Shown: piece by piece, positions 37,497 to 46,872 of the stretch
Position numbering within the stretch: the stretch's first letter is position 1
Layout: each line of letters opens with the position of its first letter
Program-made: the position numbers and the translations under genes
Notes under the pieces: model-generated
The model's input: only the letters and a program-made list of their open reading frames with translations
Told to the model about the DNA's origin: nothing
Database searches by the model: none
Source of the DNA: Streptomyces sp. SCL15-4
GTDB lineage: Bacteria > Actinomycetota > Actinomycetes > Streptomycetales > Streptomycetaceae
Assembly: GCF_033366695.1 (NCBI RefSeq)
Contig: NZ_JAOBTQ010000001.1
Location: 4,340,001-4,404,000, forward strand
Direction of reading: 5' to 3'
Length of the DNA: 64,000 bases

Positions 37497-39530
37497 TCAG
37501 CCGATCTGCGCGTTCTTGGAGACGGTCGCCTGGTCGATGTCGGAGGTGCGGACCGTGACGGCGACCCTCCAGTCGCCGGCCATGGGGAGCTGCACTCCGC
37601 TCGCCGACCAGTGGCCGGTGGTGATGTGGTCGGGGTTCACGGGGAGCGGGCCGATCTTCTTCGCCTCCAGGGTGAAGGAGACCTTCACCTCCGGGACGTC
37701 GAAGGCCCGGCCGTTGGGCCGCTGGACGTAGACGTGCATCTCGTTGCCGCCCGTGCGCGCGGGGTCGAGGTCGACGCGGACGACGCCCTTGCCGTCGGTG
37801 CCGCCGGTGTCGAACGGCATGTCCAGGGTGAGCGCGCCGGAGGCCGTGGAGGTGTTGGAGCCGGCCGGGGAGGAGGTGGCCGCCTTGGCTTCCTGCTCGG
37901 TGCGGCCCGGTTCGGTCTGGGTCAGCGCGGTGGTGACGGCGAGCAGTACGAGCGCGACACCGGCCTCGGCGAGCACCGAGCGGCGCAGTCCGAAGCGGTT
38001 CTCGTCGGCGTCGCGCAGCCGCTTGCGCCGGGCGGCGTCGACGGCCGCGCGCTGCCGGGCGAGCTGGGCGGCCCGCCGTGCGTCACCGGCGCCCCCGCCC
38101 GCGCCGCCGCCACCGGTCGTCACGGCGGGGACCTGCTCCTTACGGACCGCTCCGGACCGCCCGGCATCGGCGGCGCGGACCCGTTCGGCCGGGCCCTGCT
38201 CGGTGTCGGCCTCGGCGGCGCGGACCCGCTCGGTCCGTCGCCGCCCGGTGTCGGCGGTGGAGACCCGTTCCGTCCGTTCCCGCTCGGTGTCCGCGCCGCG
38301 GTCGGTGAGCCTGCCCGTCCACCGCCGGGACAGGCCCGCGATGCCGACCAGCACCGCCACCAGGAGGATCTTGGCCAGCAGCAGCTGCCCGTAACGGGTC
38401 TCGGTGAACGCCGACCAGGAGCCGAGCTGACGCCAGGACTGGTAGACACCGGTGCCGACGAGCGCGAGGACGGAGCCGAACGCCATCCGGGAGAAGCGCC
38501 GGACGGCGGCGGCCTCGACCGGGTGCTCGGCCGGCGCCCGGTACAGCGCGGTCAGCAGTGCGGCGAGCCCGCCCAGCCAGGCGGCGACGGCCAGCAGATG
38601 GACGACGTCCACCGGCATGGCGAGACCCGGCTGGAGCCCGGTGGAGGCGTGCTCGGCCATGGCCCAGCTGGTGGCGAGCCCGGCCGCGACGACCACTCCG
38701 CCGACCGCGAGCCCGAAGGTCAGGTCGCGCTTCTCGGTGACGTCCGTACGCCGGGTGTAGGTGCCGAAGAGGACGGCGACGAACAGCGCGGCGGCGGCGA
38801 GCAGCAGCAGCCGGGAGACCAGCGCGGCCCCGGTCTTGGTCTGGAGCACCTGGCCGAGCAGATCGAGGTCGAAGACGTCGGCGAACGTCCCGGAGGTGGT
38901 GTACGAACCGCGCAGGAGCAGCAGCCACAGGGTGGCCGCGGTCAGTGCGATCCAGCCGCCGACGACCAGCCGCTGCACGGCCCGTGCTCCCGCGCCGCGC
39001 TGCCAGCAGGCGAGCACGAAGGCCGCGCCGCCGGCGAGCACGATGAATCCGGCGTACGACGCGTACCGGCCGAACGCGTAGAGCCCGCCCACGACCCCGC
39101 CGCCCGCGGCCGGTCCGGCGCCGGTCACGACGGTGGGCGAGGGCGCGCCGACGGAGAAGGTGTAGGCACCGGCGACGGGGTGGCTGTCCGCCGAGACGAC
39201 CTGGTAGGTGACGGTGTACGTGCCCTTGGCCAGGCCGCTCTCGAGTTTCACGGCGTACGTCGTCCCGCTCACGTTGGCGGGGCCGCCCGTCTGCACCGGC
39301 TTGCCGCGGGGATCGAGGACGCGTACGGAGTCGTCGCTCATGGCCACCTTCTCGGAGAAGGTGAGCGACACCTGGGTGGGTGCCTGTCCGGCCACCACCC
39401 CCTGCGCGGGGTCGCTGCCGGTCAGCGCCGCGTGGGCGGAGGCGGGTGAGGCCCCCGCCAACAGCGCGCCGGTGACGGCGAGGAGGAGCAGCAGCAGGGT
39501 CCGCAGACGGGGAGCGGTGGTCCGGGTCAC
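37497..39530 (-). CDS. CopC-CopD fusion copper transport protein
   Basis: 677 residues. Signal peptide 1-32, cleaved before a mature N-terminal His (SAHAALTGSDP), the copper site of CopC (about 33-125, second His in DSHPVAG). Eight TM helices form CopD (about 150-420), interrupted by a charged cytoplasmic stretch of about 110 residues (about 425-535) with repeats of RxTERV type. The C-terminus has a further TM and an extracytoplasmic beta domain (about 580-677). It imports or handles copper at the membrane. It lies in the run ycnI-sco-ecuC-copCD-dtpA on one strand; the stop is 8 bp from the dtpA start, indicating co-transcription. Confidence 0.92.
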   Translation of the reverse strand: MTRTTAPRLRTLLLLLLAVTGALLAGASPASAHAALTGSDPAQGVVAGQAPTQVSLTFSEKVAMSDDSVRVLDPRGKPVQTGGPANVSGTTYAVKLESGLAKGTYTVTYQVVSADSHPVAGAYTFSVGAPSPTVVTGAGPAAGGGVVGGLYAFGRYASYAGFIVLAGGAAFVLACWQRGAGARAVQRLVVGGWIALTAATLWLLLLRGSYTTSGTFADVFDLDLLGQVLQTKTGAALVSRLLLLAAAALFVAVLFGTYTRRTDVTEKRDLTFGLAVGGVVVAAGLATSWAMAEHASTGLQPGLAMPVDVVHLLAVAAWLGGLAALLTALYRAPAEHPVEAAAVRRFSRMAFGSVLALVGTGVYQSWRQLGSWSAFTETRYGQLLLAKILLVAVLVGIAGLSRRWTGRLTDRGADTERERTERVSTADTGRRRTERVRAAEADTEQGPAERVRAADAGRSGAVRKEQVPAVTTGGGGAGGGAGDARRAAQLARQRAAVDAARRKRLRDADENRFGLRRSVLAEAGVALVLLAVTTALTQTEPGRTEQEAKAATSSPAGSNTSTASGALTLDMPFDTGGTDGKGVVRVDLDPARTGGNEMHVYVQRPNGRAFDVPEVKVSFTLEAKKIGPLPVNPDHITTGHWSASGVQLPMAGDWRVAVTVRTSDIDQATVSKNAQIG

Positions 39531-39543
39531 GGTGGTCCCTCCC

Positions 39544-40008
39544 TCAGTGGCCGGTCGACGGGGTGTACGTCGCGGGCTTCACCGGCATCTCGACGGTGAG
39601 CGGCCCGGACTGGGCGAAAGTGAGCTTCACGGTGACCGTCTGGCCCTGCTTCGGCGCACGCTTCAGCTTCTCGAACATCAGGTGGTTGCCCCCGCTGCGG
39701 AACACCAGCCGGCCGTGCGCCGGTATGCCGAAGGAGGACTTCTCCGCCATGGCCCCGCCGGTGGTGCTGTGCATGGTGACCTCGCCGGCGACGTCACTGC
39801 TGACCGAGGTCAGCTCGTCGCCGGCCCCGCCGTCGTTGGTGATCGTCAGGAAGCCGGCGGCCATGTCGGCGGAGACGGGCTGCGGCATGTAGGGGGAGCT
39901 GACGGACAGGTCCGCCTTGCCGGCGTCCGCGCTCGCGGAGTCCGTGCAGCCGGTGAGGGCCAGGGCGGCGGCGAGCGCGCCCGCGGTCAGGACGGCCGGA
40001 CGCCTCAC
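39544..40008 (-). CDS. ecuC: Extracytoplasmic copper chaperone, PCuAC family lipoprotein
   Basis: 154 residues from GTG 40008. A lipobox LALTGC (about 16-21) predicts membrane anchoring. The PCuAC copper site is visible: Met/His in VTMHSTTGGAM and the HxM pair in GGNHLMF. In S. lividans this protein (ECuC) hands Cu(I) to Sco and downstream cuproenzymes. Its start overlaps the sco stop by 4 bp, so the two are translationally coupled, fitting direct copper transfer between the products. Confidence 0.92.
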   Translation of the reverse strand: MRRPAVLTAGALAAALALTGCTDSASADAGKADLSVSSPYMPQPVSADMAAGFLTITNDGGAGDELTSVSSDVAGEVTMHSTTGGAMAEKSSFGIPAHGRLVFRSGGNHLMFEKLKRAPKQGQTVTVKLTFAQSGPLTVEMPVKPATYTPSTGH

Positions 40009-40661
40009 GGGTTGGCTCCCTCGACGAGCTTGGGCAGGTCCTTGGCGTAGTCGTCGGCCGTGGCGCTCTCGCCGTAGAGGACGTACCCGGCGTCGGTCTT
40101 CGGGGAGAAGGCGACGACCTGCGTGCCGTGCATGGAGACGAGCTTGCCGTTCTCGTCCTTCTTCGTCGGCTCCACGGCGATGCCGAGGGACCGGGCACCG
40201 GCCTGGACCTTGGCGAAGTCGCCGGTCAGACCGATGAACTCGGGATCGATGCCCTTGAGCCACTTGCCCAGCTCGGCCGGGGTGTCGCGGCCGGGGTCGG
40301 TGGTCACGAACACGACCTTCAGATCGTCCCGTTCGGCCTTGGGCAGGGACTTCTTGGCGACCGCGATGTTGCTCATCGTCGCCGGGCAGATGTCCGGGCA
40401 GTGGGTGTAGCCGAAGTAGACGAGGGTCGGGTGGCCCTTGGTCTCCTTGCGGAGGTCGTACTTCTTGCCGTGGGTGTCGGTGAGGACCAGGGCCGGCTTG
40501 TCGAACGGCTGGTCGAGGACGGTGGCCGGCTTGTTCGAGTCGGAGCCGCCCGAGACCACGGCGACCGGCGACTCGTCGGCGTCGTTCCCGTTGCCGCAGG
40601 CGGAGAGGGTCAGGGTGGCGGCGGCGAGCAGCGCCGCCGCGGCGAACGTCTTCTTGCGCAT
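40005..40661 (-). CDS. sco: SCO1/SenC family copper metallochaperone lipoprotein
   Basis: 218 residues. Lipobox TLSAC (about 18-22), thioredoxin-like fold, the copper-binding CPDIC pair (about 90-94) and the third ligand His in VSMHGTQ (about 178). Sco proteins deliver copper to the CuA site of cytochrome c oxidase and keep its cysteines reduced. ATG 40661, MRKKTFAAAALLAA. Coupled to ecuC (GTGA overlap). Confidence 0.95.
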   Translation of the reverse strand: MRKKTFAAAALLAAATLTLSACGNGNDADESPVAVVSGGSDSNKPATVLDQPFDKPALVLTDTHGKKYDLRKETKGHPTLVYFGYTHCPDICPATMSNIAVAKKSLPKAERDDLKVVFVTTDPGRDTPAELGKWLKGIDPEFIGLTGDFAKVQAGARSLGIAVEPTKKDENGKLVSMHGTQVVAFSPKTDAGYVLYGESATADDYAKDLPKLVEGANP

Positions 40662-40762
40662 AGGAAAATGTCCCAGATGTGTGAACTTCGGCGCGCACCG
40701 GGGTCGCCCGGCCGTGCGGGGACGGCCCCGCGCGACACCCGGCGCGCGCTGTGGAAGGAGGG

Positions 40763-41491
40763 TCAGGCGGCGGTGCGGCGGCGGCCGGCGAAGATGCCGT
40801 AGGCCACGCCCGCGACGCCGACGACGATGCCGGCCACGCCGAGCACCCGCGCGGTGGTGTCGGTGCCGTCACCGGAGTCCGCGGCGGCCGTCTTCTCGGT
40901 CCCGGCGTCCTTGCCGGCCGTGTTCGCCGCGCTCGCCGCGCCGTGCTCGTCGTCGGCGGCGGCGGCCAGCTTCAGCACCGGCGCGGGGTTGTCCGGCTCG
41001 TCCTGGCCCTCCTGCGGGATCTCGATCCAGCGCACCACTTCCTTGTCGGAGTAGGTCTGGAGGGCCTTGAATACCAGTTGGTCGGCGTTCTCGGGCAGGG
41101 CGCCCAGGGACACCGGGAACTTCTGGAAGAAGCCGGGCTCGATGCCCTTGCCGTCGGCGGTCCAGGTGACCTTGCTGACGGCCTCGTCGATCTTCTCGCC
41201 GTGCATGGTCAGCGGCTTGTCCAGCTTGGACTTGGTGACGGCGACCTTCCAGCCGGGCACCGGCTGCGGCATCACCGAGGCGATCGGGTGGTCGGCCGGC
41301 AGGCTGATCTCGACCTTGGTGGTCGAGGCGTCGTCGCGCTCGTTCGGGACCTTGACGTCCACGACCGCGTAGCCGCCCTTGGCCGCAGTGCCCTCCGGCT
41401 GCACGGTGACATGCGCGAACGCGGGGACGGACAGGGCGAGGACGGCGGAGCCGGCGACGACGGTCGCGGCGGCGATACGAGAAGCCTTCAT
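40763..41491 (-). CDS. YcnI-family (DUF1775) copper-binding membrane-anchored protein
   Basis: 242 residues. Signal peptide 1-26 is followed at once by His (AFAHVTVQPEG), the mature N-terminal His of the YcnI copper site. A DUF1775 beta-sandwich (about 27-170) includes WIEIPQEGQDEPDNPAP, then an Ala/Asp-rich linker and a C-terminal TM helix (about 213-232) with RRR, giving a surface-anchored protein. It opens the copper cluster on this strand. A chaperone role for Cu(II) is inferred from the family and the neighbours. Confidence 0.9.
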   Translation of the reverse strand: MKASRIAAATVVAGSAVLALSVPAFAHVTVQPEGTAAKGGYAVVDVKVPNERDDASTTKVEISLPADHPIASVMPQPVPGWKVAVTKSKLDKPLTMHGEKIDEAVSKVTWTADGKGIEPGFFQKFPVSLGALPENADQLVFKALQTYSDKEVVRWIEIPQEGQDEPDNPAPVLKLAAAADDEHGAASAANTAGKDAGTEKTAAADSGDGTDTTARVLGVAGIVVGVAGVAYGIFAGRRRTAA

Positions 41492-41665
41492 GGCAGGGAG
41501 TACTCCACTCCGGGTGAGATTGCGTGGTGATCGGGAGTACGCGCGCGGGCGGCCGTGCCACTCGTGACGGCGGCGACCGGATGTGCGCACGCGCGCGTGC
41601 CGCACGACGGCGGCGCCTCCCGGCCGGCTCTCTTGCGTCCGGGCTGGAGTGGTCGTCGCGTCGTG

Positions 41666-42508
41666 TCAGGCGGCGAGGAGGAAGGCGGCGGCGGGCGGGC
41701 CGCGCCGGATCACCGTGTGCTGGAGTACGGCGGTGTGCGGGGCCGGGGTCTCGTCCCGGCCGGGGCGACGGCCGCGCGGGCCGGGCGCGGTGTCGGGAAG
41801 CAGTCCGGCGCACAGGGCGCGCACCAGCGCGAGCGCGGCGCGCAGGGACCGTACGAGCGCGGTCTCCGCGACGCCGTGCGCCGACAGCTCCATCAGCCGC
41901 AGCACGGCCAGGTCCCCGCGGCGCAGCAGCCAGCCGGCGGCCACGGCGGCGAGCACATGGCCGAGCAGCATCGGCAGCGAGGGGAGCAGCCCGGCGGAGG
42001 CGCCCGCGGCGTCGTGCACGTGTTCCATGCTGCCCGGGGACGCCGTGGGCCGGCCCGAACGGTCGATCAGCCGGGCGTCGAGCAGCAGCCGGTAGGCGTG
42101 GCCCGGGGTGAGGGACGACGGGGTCGATCCGCACACGAGCCGGGTGGCCTGCTCCACCAGCGCGCGGTCGCTCAGCGCCGCGCCCGTGGACCCGGCCGCG
42201 GGCATCGTCCCGCCGGCGGCCGCCGCGGCCCCGTGCTGGCCCAGCCCGAACAGCGTGTGCAGCACGGTCTGGCCGAGGGCGAGCAGTGCGGCGATGCCCG
42301 GCAGCGAGCGGGCCCGCCCGGCGAGCGGCACCACGAACAGCAGGCAGCCGAGAAAGCCCGCGCCGAGCGTCCACAGCGGCACGCCCGCGCAGGAGGCCAG
42401 GGTGTGCCCGGCCGCGGCCAGCGCGACACAGGCCGCGGCGAACACCGCGGCCCGCAGGATCCGGAGCCCGGCTCCGGGACGCGCCGTGCGCGGGTGGGGG
42501 GCAGTCAT
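41666..42508 (-). CDS. Multi-pass membrane protein at the head of the copper cluster (unknown)
   Basis: 280 residues. Hydrophobic helices near 17-37, 42-64, 70-90 and 170-196; the loop between them holds Met and His residues (GGTMPAAG, GSMEHVHDAAG) plus HTLFGLGQHG in a helix. No family recognised. It is 174 bp upstream of ycnI on the same strand and its His/Met content suits metal handling, so a copper role is a reasonable guess but unproven. The C-terminal tail (RGRRPGRDETPAP) is low complexity. ATG 42508. Confidence 0.72.
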   Translation of the reverse strand: MTAPHPRTARPGAGLRILRAAVFAAACVALAAAGHTLASCAGVPLWTLGAGFLGCLLFVVPLAGRARSLPGIAALLALGQTVLHTLFGLGQHGAAAAAGGTMPAAGSTGAALSDRALVEQATRLVCGSTPSSLTPGHAYRLLLDARLIDRSGRPTASPGSMEHVHDAAGASAGLLPSLPMLLGHVLAAVAAGWLLRRGDLAVLRLMELSAHGVAETALVRSLRAALALVRALCAGLLPDTAPGPRGRRPGRDETPAPHTAVLQHTVIRRGPPAAAFLLAA

Positions 42509-42714
42509 GGCGGGCCCATCATCCCACTGGCCGCACCCGCGGCATACGGCAGGTCGGCCGCGCCGTCCCCGTTCACCGGTTCGACCTGCCCATACACCGA
42601 TTCCGGCCGCGGCGCATCGGCCGAATGGGCTCGTTCACGTCAATGGAGTGCTTACGGCCACCCGCCGGTGGCAATACGTAACGGTATGTCGAGCCGCGGC
42701 CAGGAGGCTGGAGC

Positions 42715-43158
42715 ATGAGCATCTGGTGGTCACTCCAACTGCGGCGCGAGGCTGCGAGCGTTCCGCTCGCGCGACGGCTGCTCATCGGAACGATGGAGAC
42801 GGCGGGTGTGGACCCCGATATCTCCTACGACCTGTCGGTGGCCCTGTCCGAGGCCTGCGCGAACGCCGTCGAGCACGGCGGTGACACCGCGCCCGGCGCC
42901 TCGCAGGCATACCAGGTGACGGCGTACCTCGACGGGGAGAGGTGCCGTATCGAGGTGGCCGACTCCGGGCCCGGTCTGCCCCGCGCCCAGGACTTCCGGC
43001 CCGCCCGTCCGGACGCCGAGCACGGGCGCGGCCTGTGGCTGATCCAGGAGCTGGCCGATCACGTGCACGTCGGGGCGAAGCCCGGCCGGAGCGGGACGGT
43101 GGTCAGCTTCGACAAGATCCTCAAGTGGACGAAGGACCCCTCGCTGCTCACCGCGTGA
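42715..43158 (+). CDS. Anti-sigma-factor-type ATP-binding protein (RsbW/SpoIIAB-like HATPase)
   Basis: 147 residues. GHKL ATPase motifs: N-box LSEACANAVEHGG (about 44), G1 VADSGPGLP (about 81) and G2 HGRGLWLIQEL (about 103). Single-domain GHKL proteins of this kind phosphorylate anti-anti-sigma proteins or bind sigma factors; Streptomyces carries dozens. No sigma factor or antagonist gene adjoins, so the partner is unknown. CAGGAGG precedes ATG 42715. Confidence 0.85.
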   Translation: MSIWWSLQLRREAASVPLARRLLIGTMETAGVDPDISYDLSVALSEACANAVEHGGDTAPGASQAYQVTAYLDGERCRIEVADSGPGLPRAQDFRPARPDAEHGRGLWLIQELADHVHVGAKPGRSGTVVSFDKILKWTKDPSLLTA

Positions 43159-43216
43159 GCTGCGAGGGGTCCTTCGTCCGAGAACCAGCGGATCAGCGGA
43201 TCGGCTGAAGGGCTGA

Positions 43217-44701
43217 TCAGCCCTTCAGCGCGGCCATCCACGCCTCGACCTCGTCGGAGCGGCGCGGCAGCCCCGCGGAGAGGTTCCGGTTGCCGTCCTC
43301 GGTCACGAGGATGTCGTCCTCGATCCGGACGCCGATCCCCCGGTACTCCTCCGGCACGGTCAGGTCGTCGGCCTGGAAGTACAGACCGGGTTCGACGGTG
43401 AGCACCATGCCCGGCTCCAGGGTGCCGTCCACGTAGGTCTCGGTCCGCGCGGCGGCGCAGTCGTGGACGTCCATGCCGAGCATGTGCCCGGTGCCGTGCA
43501 GGGTCCAGCGGCGCTGCAGGCCCAGCTCCAGGACGCGCTCGACCGGGCCCTCGACCAGGCCCCACTCGACGAGCCGCTCGGCCAGCACGCGCTGGGCGGC
43601 GTCGTGGAAGTCGCGGTACTTTGCGCCCGGCTTGACGGCCGCGATCCCGGCCTCCTGGGCGTCGTACACGGCGTCGTAGATCTTCTTCTGGAGCTCGCTG
43701 TACGTGCCGTTGACGGGCAGCGTGCGCGTGACGTCGGCGGTGTACAGGCTGTGCGTCTCCACACCGGCGTCCAGCAGGAGCAGGTCGCCGGAGCGGACCG
43801 GGCCGTCGTTGCGGACCCAGTGCAGGGTGCAGGCGTGCGGGCCGGCCGCGCAGATGGAGCCGTAGCCGACGTCGTTGCCCTCCACGCGCGCGCGGAGGAA
43901 GAAGGTGCCCTCGATGTAGCGCTCGGAGGTCGCCTCGGCCTTGTCGAGGACCTTCACGACGTCCTCGAAGCCGCGCACGGTGGAGTCGACGGCCTTCTGC
44001 AGCTCGCCGATCTCGAACTCGTCCTTCACCAGGCGCATCTCGGAGAGGAAGACGCGCAGTTCCTCGTCGCGCTCGGCGGTGACCTTGTCGGTCAGGGCCG
44101 CCTCGATGCCGGCGTCGTGGCCGCGCACCACGCGGACCGGGCCGGTGGCCTCGCGGAGCTTGTCGGCCAGCTCGCGCACATCGGCGGCCGGGATGCCGTA
44201 GAGGGCCTCGGACTCGGTGAGGGAGTGGCGGCGGCCGACCCACAGCTCGCCCTGGCCGGAGAGCCAGAACTCGCCGTTCTCGCGGTCGGAGCGCGGCAGC
44301 AGGTAGATGGTGGCTTCGTGGCCGTCGCCCTCGGGCTCCAGCACCAGGACGCCGTCCTCGGTCTGGTTGCCGGTGAGGTACGCGTACTCGACGGAGGCGC
44401 GGAAGGGGTACTCGGTGTCGTTCGAGCGGGTCTTGAGGTTGCCCGCCGGGACGACCAGGCGCTCGCCCGGGAAGCGGGCGGAGAGCGCGGCGCGGCGGCG
44501 CGCGGTGTGCGCGGCCTGCTCGACGGGCTCCAGGTCACGCAGCTCCGTGTCGGCCCAGCCGGACTTCATGTTTTCGGCCAGCTCGTCGGAGACGCCCGGG
44601 TACAGGCCGTTCTTCCGCTGCTTGACCGGCTCCTCGGCCTCGGTCTCCGGGCCCTCCGCGGTAGCGGAGTCGGGCACAGCCGGGTTGAGCTCGTCGGACA
44701 C
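43217..44701 (-). CDS. pepP: Xaa-Pro aminopeptidase (aminopeptidase P)
   Basis: 494 residues from GTG 44701 behind GAGGAGGATCAC. N-terminal aminopeptidase-P domain (about 50-215) and C-terminal M24 pita-bread catalytic domain. Metal ligands appear in order: DAGVETH and YTADVTR (Asp, Asp), GTGHMLGMDVHD (His), TVEPGLY (Glu) and VRIEDDILV (Glu). It removes the N-terminal residue from peptides with proline at position 2; cytoplasmic, Mn-dependent by family. The Glu-rich N-terminal 40 residues are an extension. Confidence 0.96.
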   Translation of the reverse strand: MSDELNPAVPDSATAEGPETEAEEPVKQRKNGLYPGVSDELAENMKSGWADTELRDLEPVEQAAHTARRRAALSARFPGERLVVPAGNLKTRSNDTEYPFRASVEYAYLTGNQTEDGVLVLEPEGDGHEATIYLLPRSDRENGEFWLSGQGELWVGRRHSLTESEALYGIPAADVRELADKLREATGPVRVVRGHDAGIEAALTDKVTAERDEELRVFLSEMRLVKDEFEIGELQKAVDSTVRGFEDVVKVLDKAEATSERYIEGTFFLRARVEGNDVGYGSICAAGPHACTLHWVRNDGPVRSGDLLLLDAGVETHSLYTADVTRTLPVNGTYSELQKKIYDAVYDAQEAGIAAVKPGAKYRDFHDAAQRVLAERLVEWGLVEGPVERVLELGLQRRWTLHGTGHMLGMDVHDCAAARTETYVDGTLEPGMVLTVEPGLYFQADDLTVPEEYRGIGVRIEDDILVTEDGNRNLSAGLPRRSDEVEAWMAALKG

Positions 44702-44862
44702 GTGATCCTCCTCGATACGCCAGTGATCTCCCCCGGGGCCCGTGCGCTCCTGCTTGTGGCCGAGCGGGGCCTCCATCATCGTACGGTCGTACCGGGAGCG
44801 GGCGGGGTCGGATGACCTGTTATGCCCGGTCATACCGGCCGGCCGGGCCGCCGCCGGGCCGG

Positions 44863-46380
44863 TCAGTCGAAGCGGGCCGCCAGCAGCACCACGTCCTCCT
44901 CGCTGTCGGCCGCGTCCAGGCCGTCCGGCAGGACCGTGCGCAGGACGTGGTCGGCTACGGCGCCCGGGTCGTGCCGCAGCGCGCGCGGGACGCCCGCGGC
45001 GGCGGCGTGCAGCCGGGCGAAGGCGCGGTCGGCCGGGTCGCCGGTGCGGTGCAGCAGTCCGTCGGTGTAGAGCAGGACCGTCTCCCCGGGCTCCGTCTGC
45101 ACCTCGGTGCTCGGCGCCTCCCAGCAGGCGAGCATGCCGAGCGGCGCGGAGACGGAGGTCTCGGCGTACTCGGTGCGCCGCTCGCCGGTCAGCAGCGGCG
45201 GGCTGTGCCCTGCGCCGGCCAGGGTGATCCGGCGCAGGGCGGGCTCGCAGTAGGCGAACAGGGCGGTGGCCGAGCGGGCGGGCTCGGTCAGCCGCAGCAG
45301 CAGCTCCAGGTCGGACAGGACGGCGACCGGGTCCTCGCCCTCCATCACGGCGTACGCGCGCAAGGAGGCGCGCAGCCGGCCCATGGCGGCCACCGCGCCG
45401 GGCCCGGAGCCGGTGACCGAGCCGACGGACAGGCCGAGCGCGGCGTCCGGCAGCGGCAGGGCGTCGTACCAGTCGCCGCCGCCGCGCGCGCTCGTGCGGT
45501 GCCGCGCGGCGAGCTGGACGCCGGGCACCCGGGGCAGCCGGGAGGGCAGCAGTTCACCGGTGAGGGTCGCCACGCACGCGCGCGTGCGTTCCACCTCCAG
45601 CAGCCGGGCCAGGTGCTCGGTGGCGTGCCGGACGTACAGCCCGGCGAGGTGGCGGCGGCGATCGTGCGGCTCGGCCGGCTCGTCGTAGAGCCAGACGGCG
45701 GCGCCGAGGCGGCCGGCGGACTCGGTGGCGAGCGGCAGGGCGTAGCTGGCGGCGTAGCCGAGGCGGACGGCCACCTCGCGGTGGCGCGGGTCGAGGCCGT
45801 CCTCGGCGAGCAGGTCGGGGTGGGCGATCTCGGCGGTGCCGCCGGTGTCGTACGGCAGTGAGCCGCGCGGCACGGTCTCGAGGTGGCCGAGGTCGGCGCG
45901 GCCCAGGCCGAGGCCGAGGCTGGTGCGGGGGCCGAGGCCGTCGGCGGGCTCGAAGGCGACCAGGCCGCGGCGGGCGCCGACCAGGGCGGCTCCGGCGCGC
46001 AGCAGTTCGTGCAGGGCGACTTCGAGCGCGCTGGTGCGGGAGAGCCGCTCGGTGAGTTCGTGGAGGGTCGTCAGATCGGAGACCCAGCCGGCCAGCCGGT
46101 CCTGGAGCAGGGTGCCGGGGGCGGGCGGGTGGGGGGCGGGGACGGTGGCGGCGCCCGGGACGCAGGAGGCGCCGGAGACGGGAGGGACGGGCGTCGCAGT
46201 GTGGGCTGGCGTGGGCACTGTGGGGTCGATTCCGGCCACTTTCGGAGGGTGCGGGGCGTTCATGGCGTCCGGCTTCCAGACCGGTGCGTATTGCAGGGAA
46301 GCATCGCAAACCCCCATGTCATTCTGCGCCGCTAGCAGTGCCTCCACATGTACACGCACTCGTGAGGGGATGTCCAGCAT
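44863..46380 (-). CDS. GAF-SpoIIE (PP2C-like) phosphatase with altered active-site motif
   Basis: 505 residues from ATG 46380 (AGGACA upstream); ATG 46407 is an alternative. After a Pro/Ala-rich N-terminus (35-100), a GAF-like sensor (about 110-270) leads to a SpoIIE phosphatase domain (about 285-503). Metal Asp is present in GGGDWYDALP and YTDGLLHR, but the usual GDV.GHG motif reads GSVTGSGPG, with Ser in place of Asp. Such proteins dephosphorylate anti-anti-sigma factors to release sigma factors; here activity could be reduced or metal-site-shifted. Divergent from the AEP-like gene. Confidence 0.85.
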   Translation of the reverse strand: MLDIPSRVRVHVEALLAAQNDMGVCDASLQYAPVWKPDAMNAPHPPKVAGIDPTVPTPAHTATPVPPVSGASCVPGAATVPAPHPPAPGTLLQDRLAGWVSDLTTLHELTERLSRTSALEVALHELLRAGAALVGARRGLVAFEPADGLGPRTSLGLGLGRADLGHLETVPRGSLPYDTGGTAEIAHPDLLAEDGLDPRHREVAVRLGYAASYALPLATESAGRLGAAVWLYDEPAEPHDRRRHLAGLYVRHATEHLARLLEVERTRACVATLTGELLPSRLPRVPGVQLAARHRTSARGGGDWYDALPLPDAALGLSVGSVTGSGPGAVAAMGRLRASLRAYAVMEGEDPVAVLSDLELLLRLTEPARSATALFAYCEPALRRITLAGAGHSPPLLTGERRTEYAETSVSAPLGMLACWEAPSTEVQTEPGETVLLYTDGLLHRTGDPADRAFARLHAAAAGVPRALRHDPGAVADHVLRTVLPDGLDAADSEEDVVLLAARFD

Positions 46381-46872
46381 TGTCCTGCGGGGATTCCTGG
46401 TGTCCACGAGACGCGAGAGGGTTTGCCCGAACCCCTTGCGTTACCGGCAAGTTGGCTGAAAACTGCCTTAGGTATCGGCCCATTGCGGTCGACTGACCCT
46501 GCTCGACGGAGCGTCACACCGGTCGTGATGGGTACGTACTCGGAGAAGGCCAGGGGTGGTTGGGGGCCACCCGGAACCTGGCGACGGACCCGGGCGTCAT
46601 AGCCACCGACGGCCGAGCCCCATCCTCCCGTGGCGGAGGCGGAGAGAAACACGCGCGACGGCAAAACGCCAGACTTCGCCACCCGCACGCCGCGGACGTG
46701 CTTTTGATAGACGCACTGCGGACGCGGACACGGCCCACGCCCGACCCCTGGGGTACCCATGCCGTGCGCGGGGGTGTGATGCGCCAACAGGTACGCACAG
46801 TGAAGTGATCGACACATGGTGTGATGTAGCCCACGGTGTTGCCAGCGGTGCAACGGAAAGGAACGAGCGCTC
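46381..46872. other. 492-bp divergent intergenic region
   Basis: Separates the phosphatase (minus) and primase-like (plus) genes. No supported ORF. Possible operator dyads are ACACATGGTGT (46812-46822) and GTTGC/GCAAC (46838-46854), both just upstream of the primase-like gene. AAAGGAACGAG serves as its ribosome site. Confidence 0.45.
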
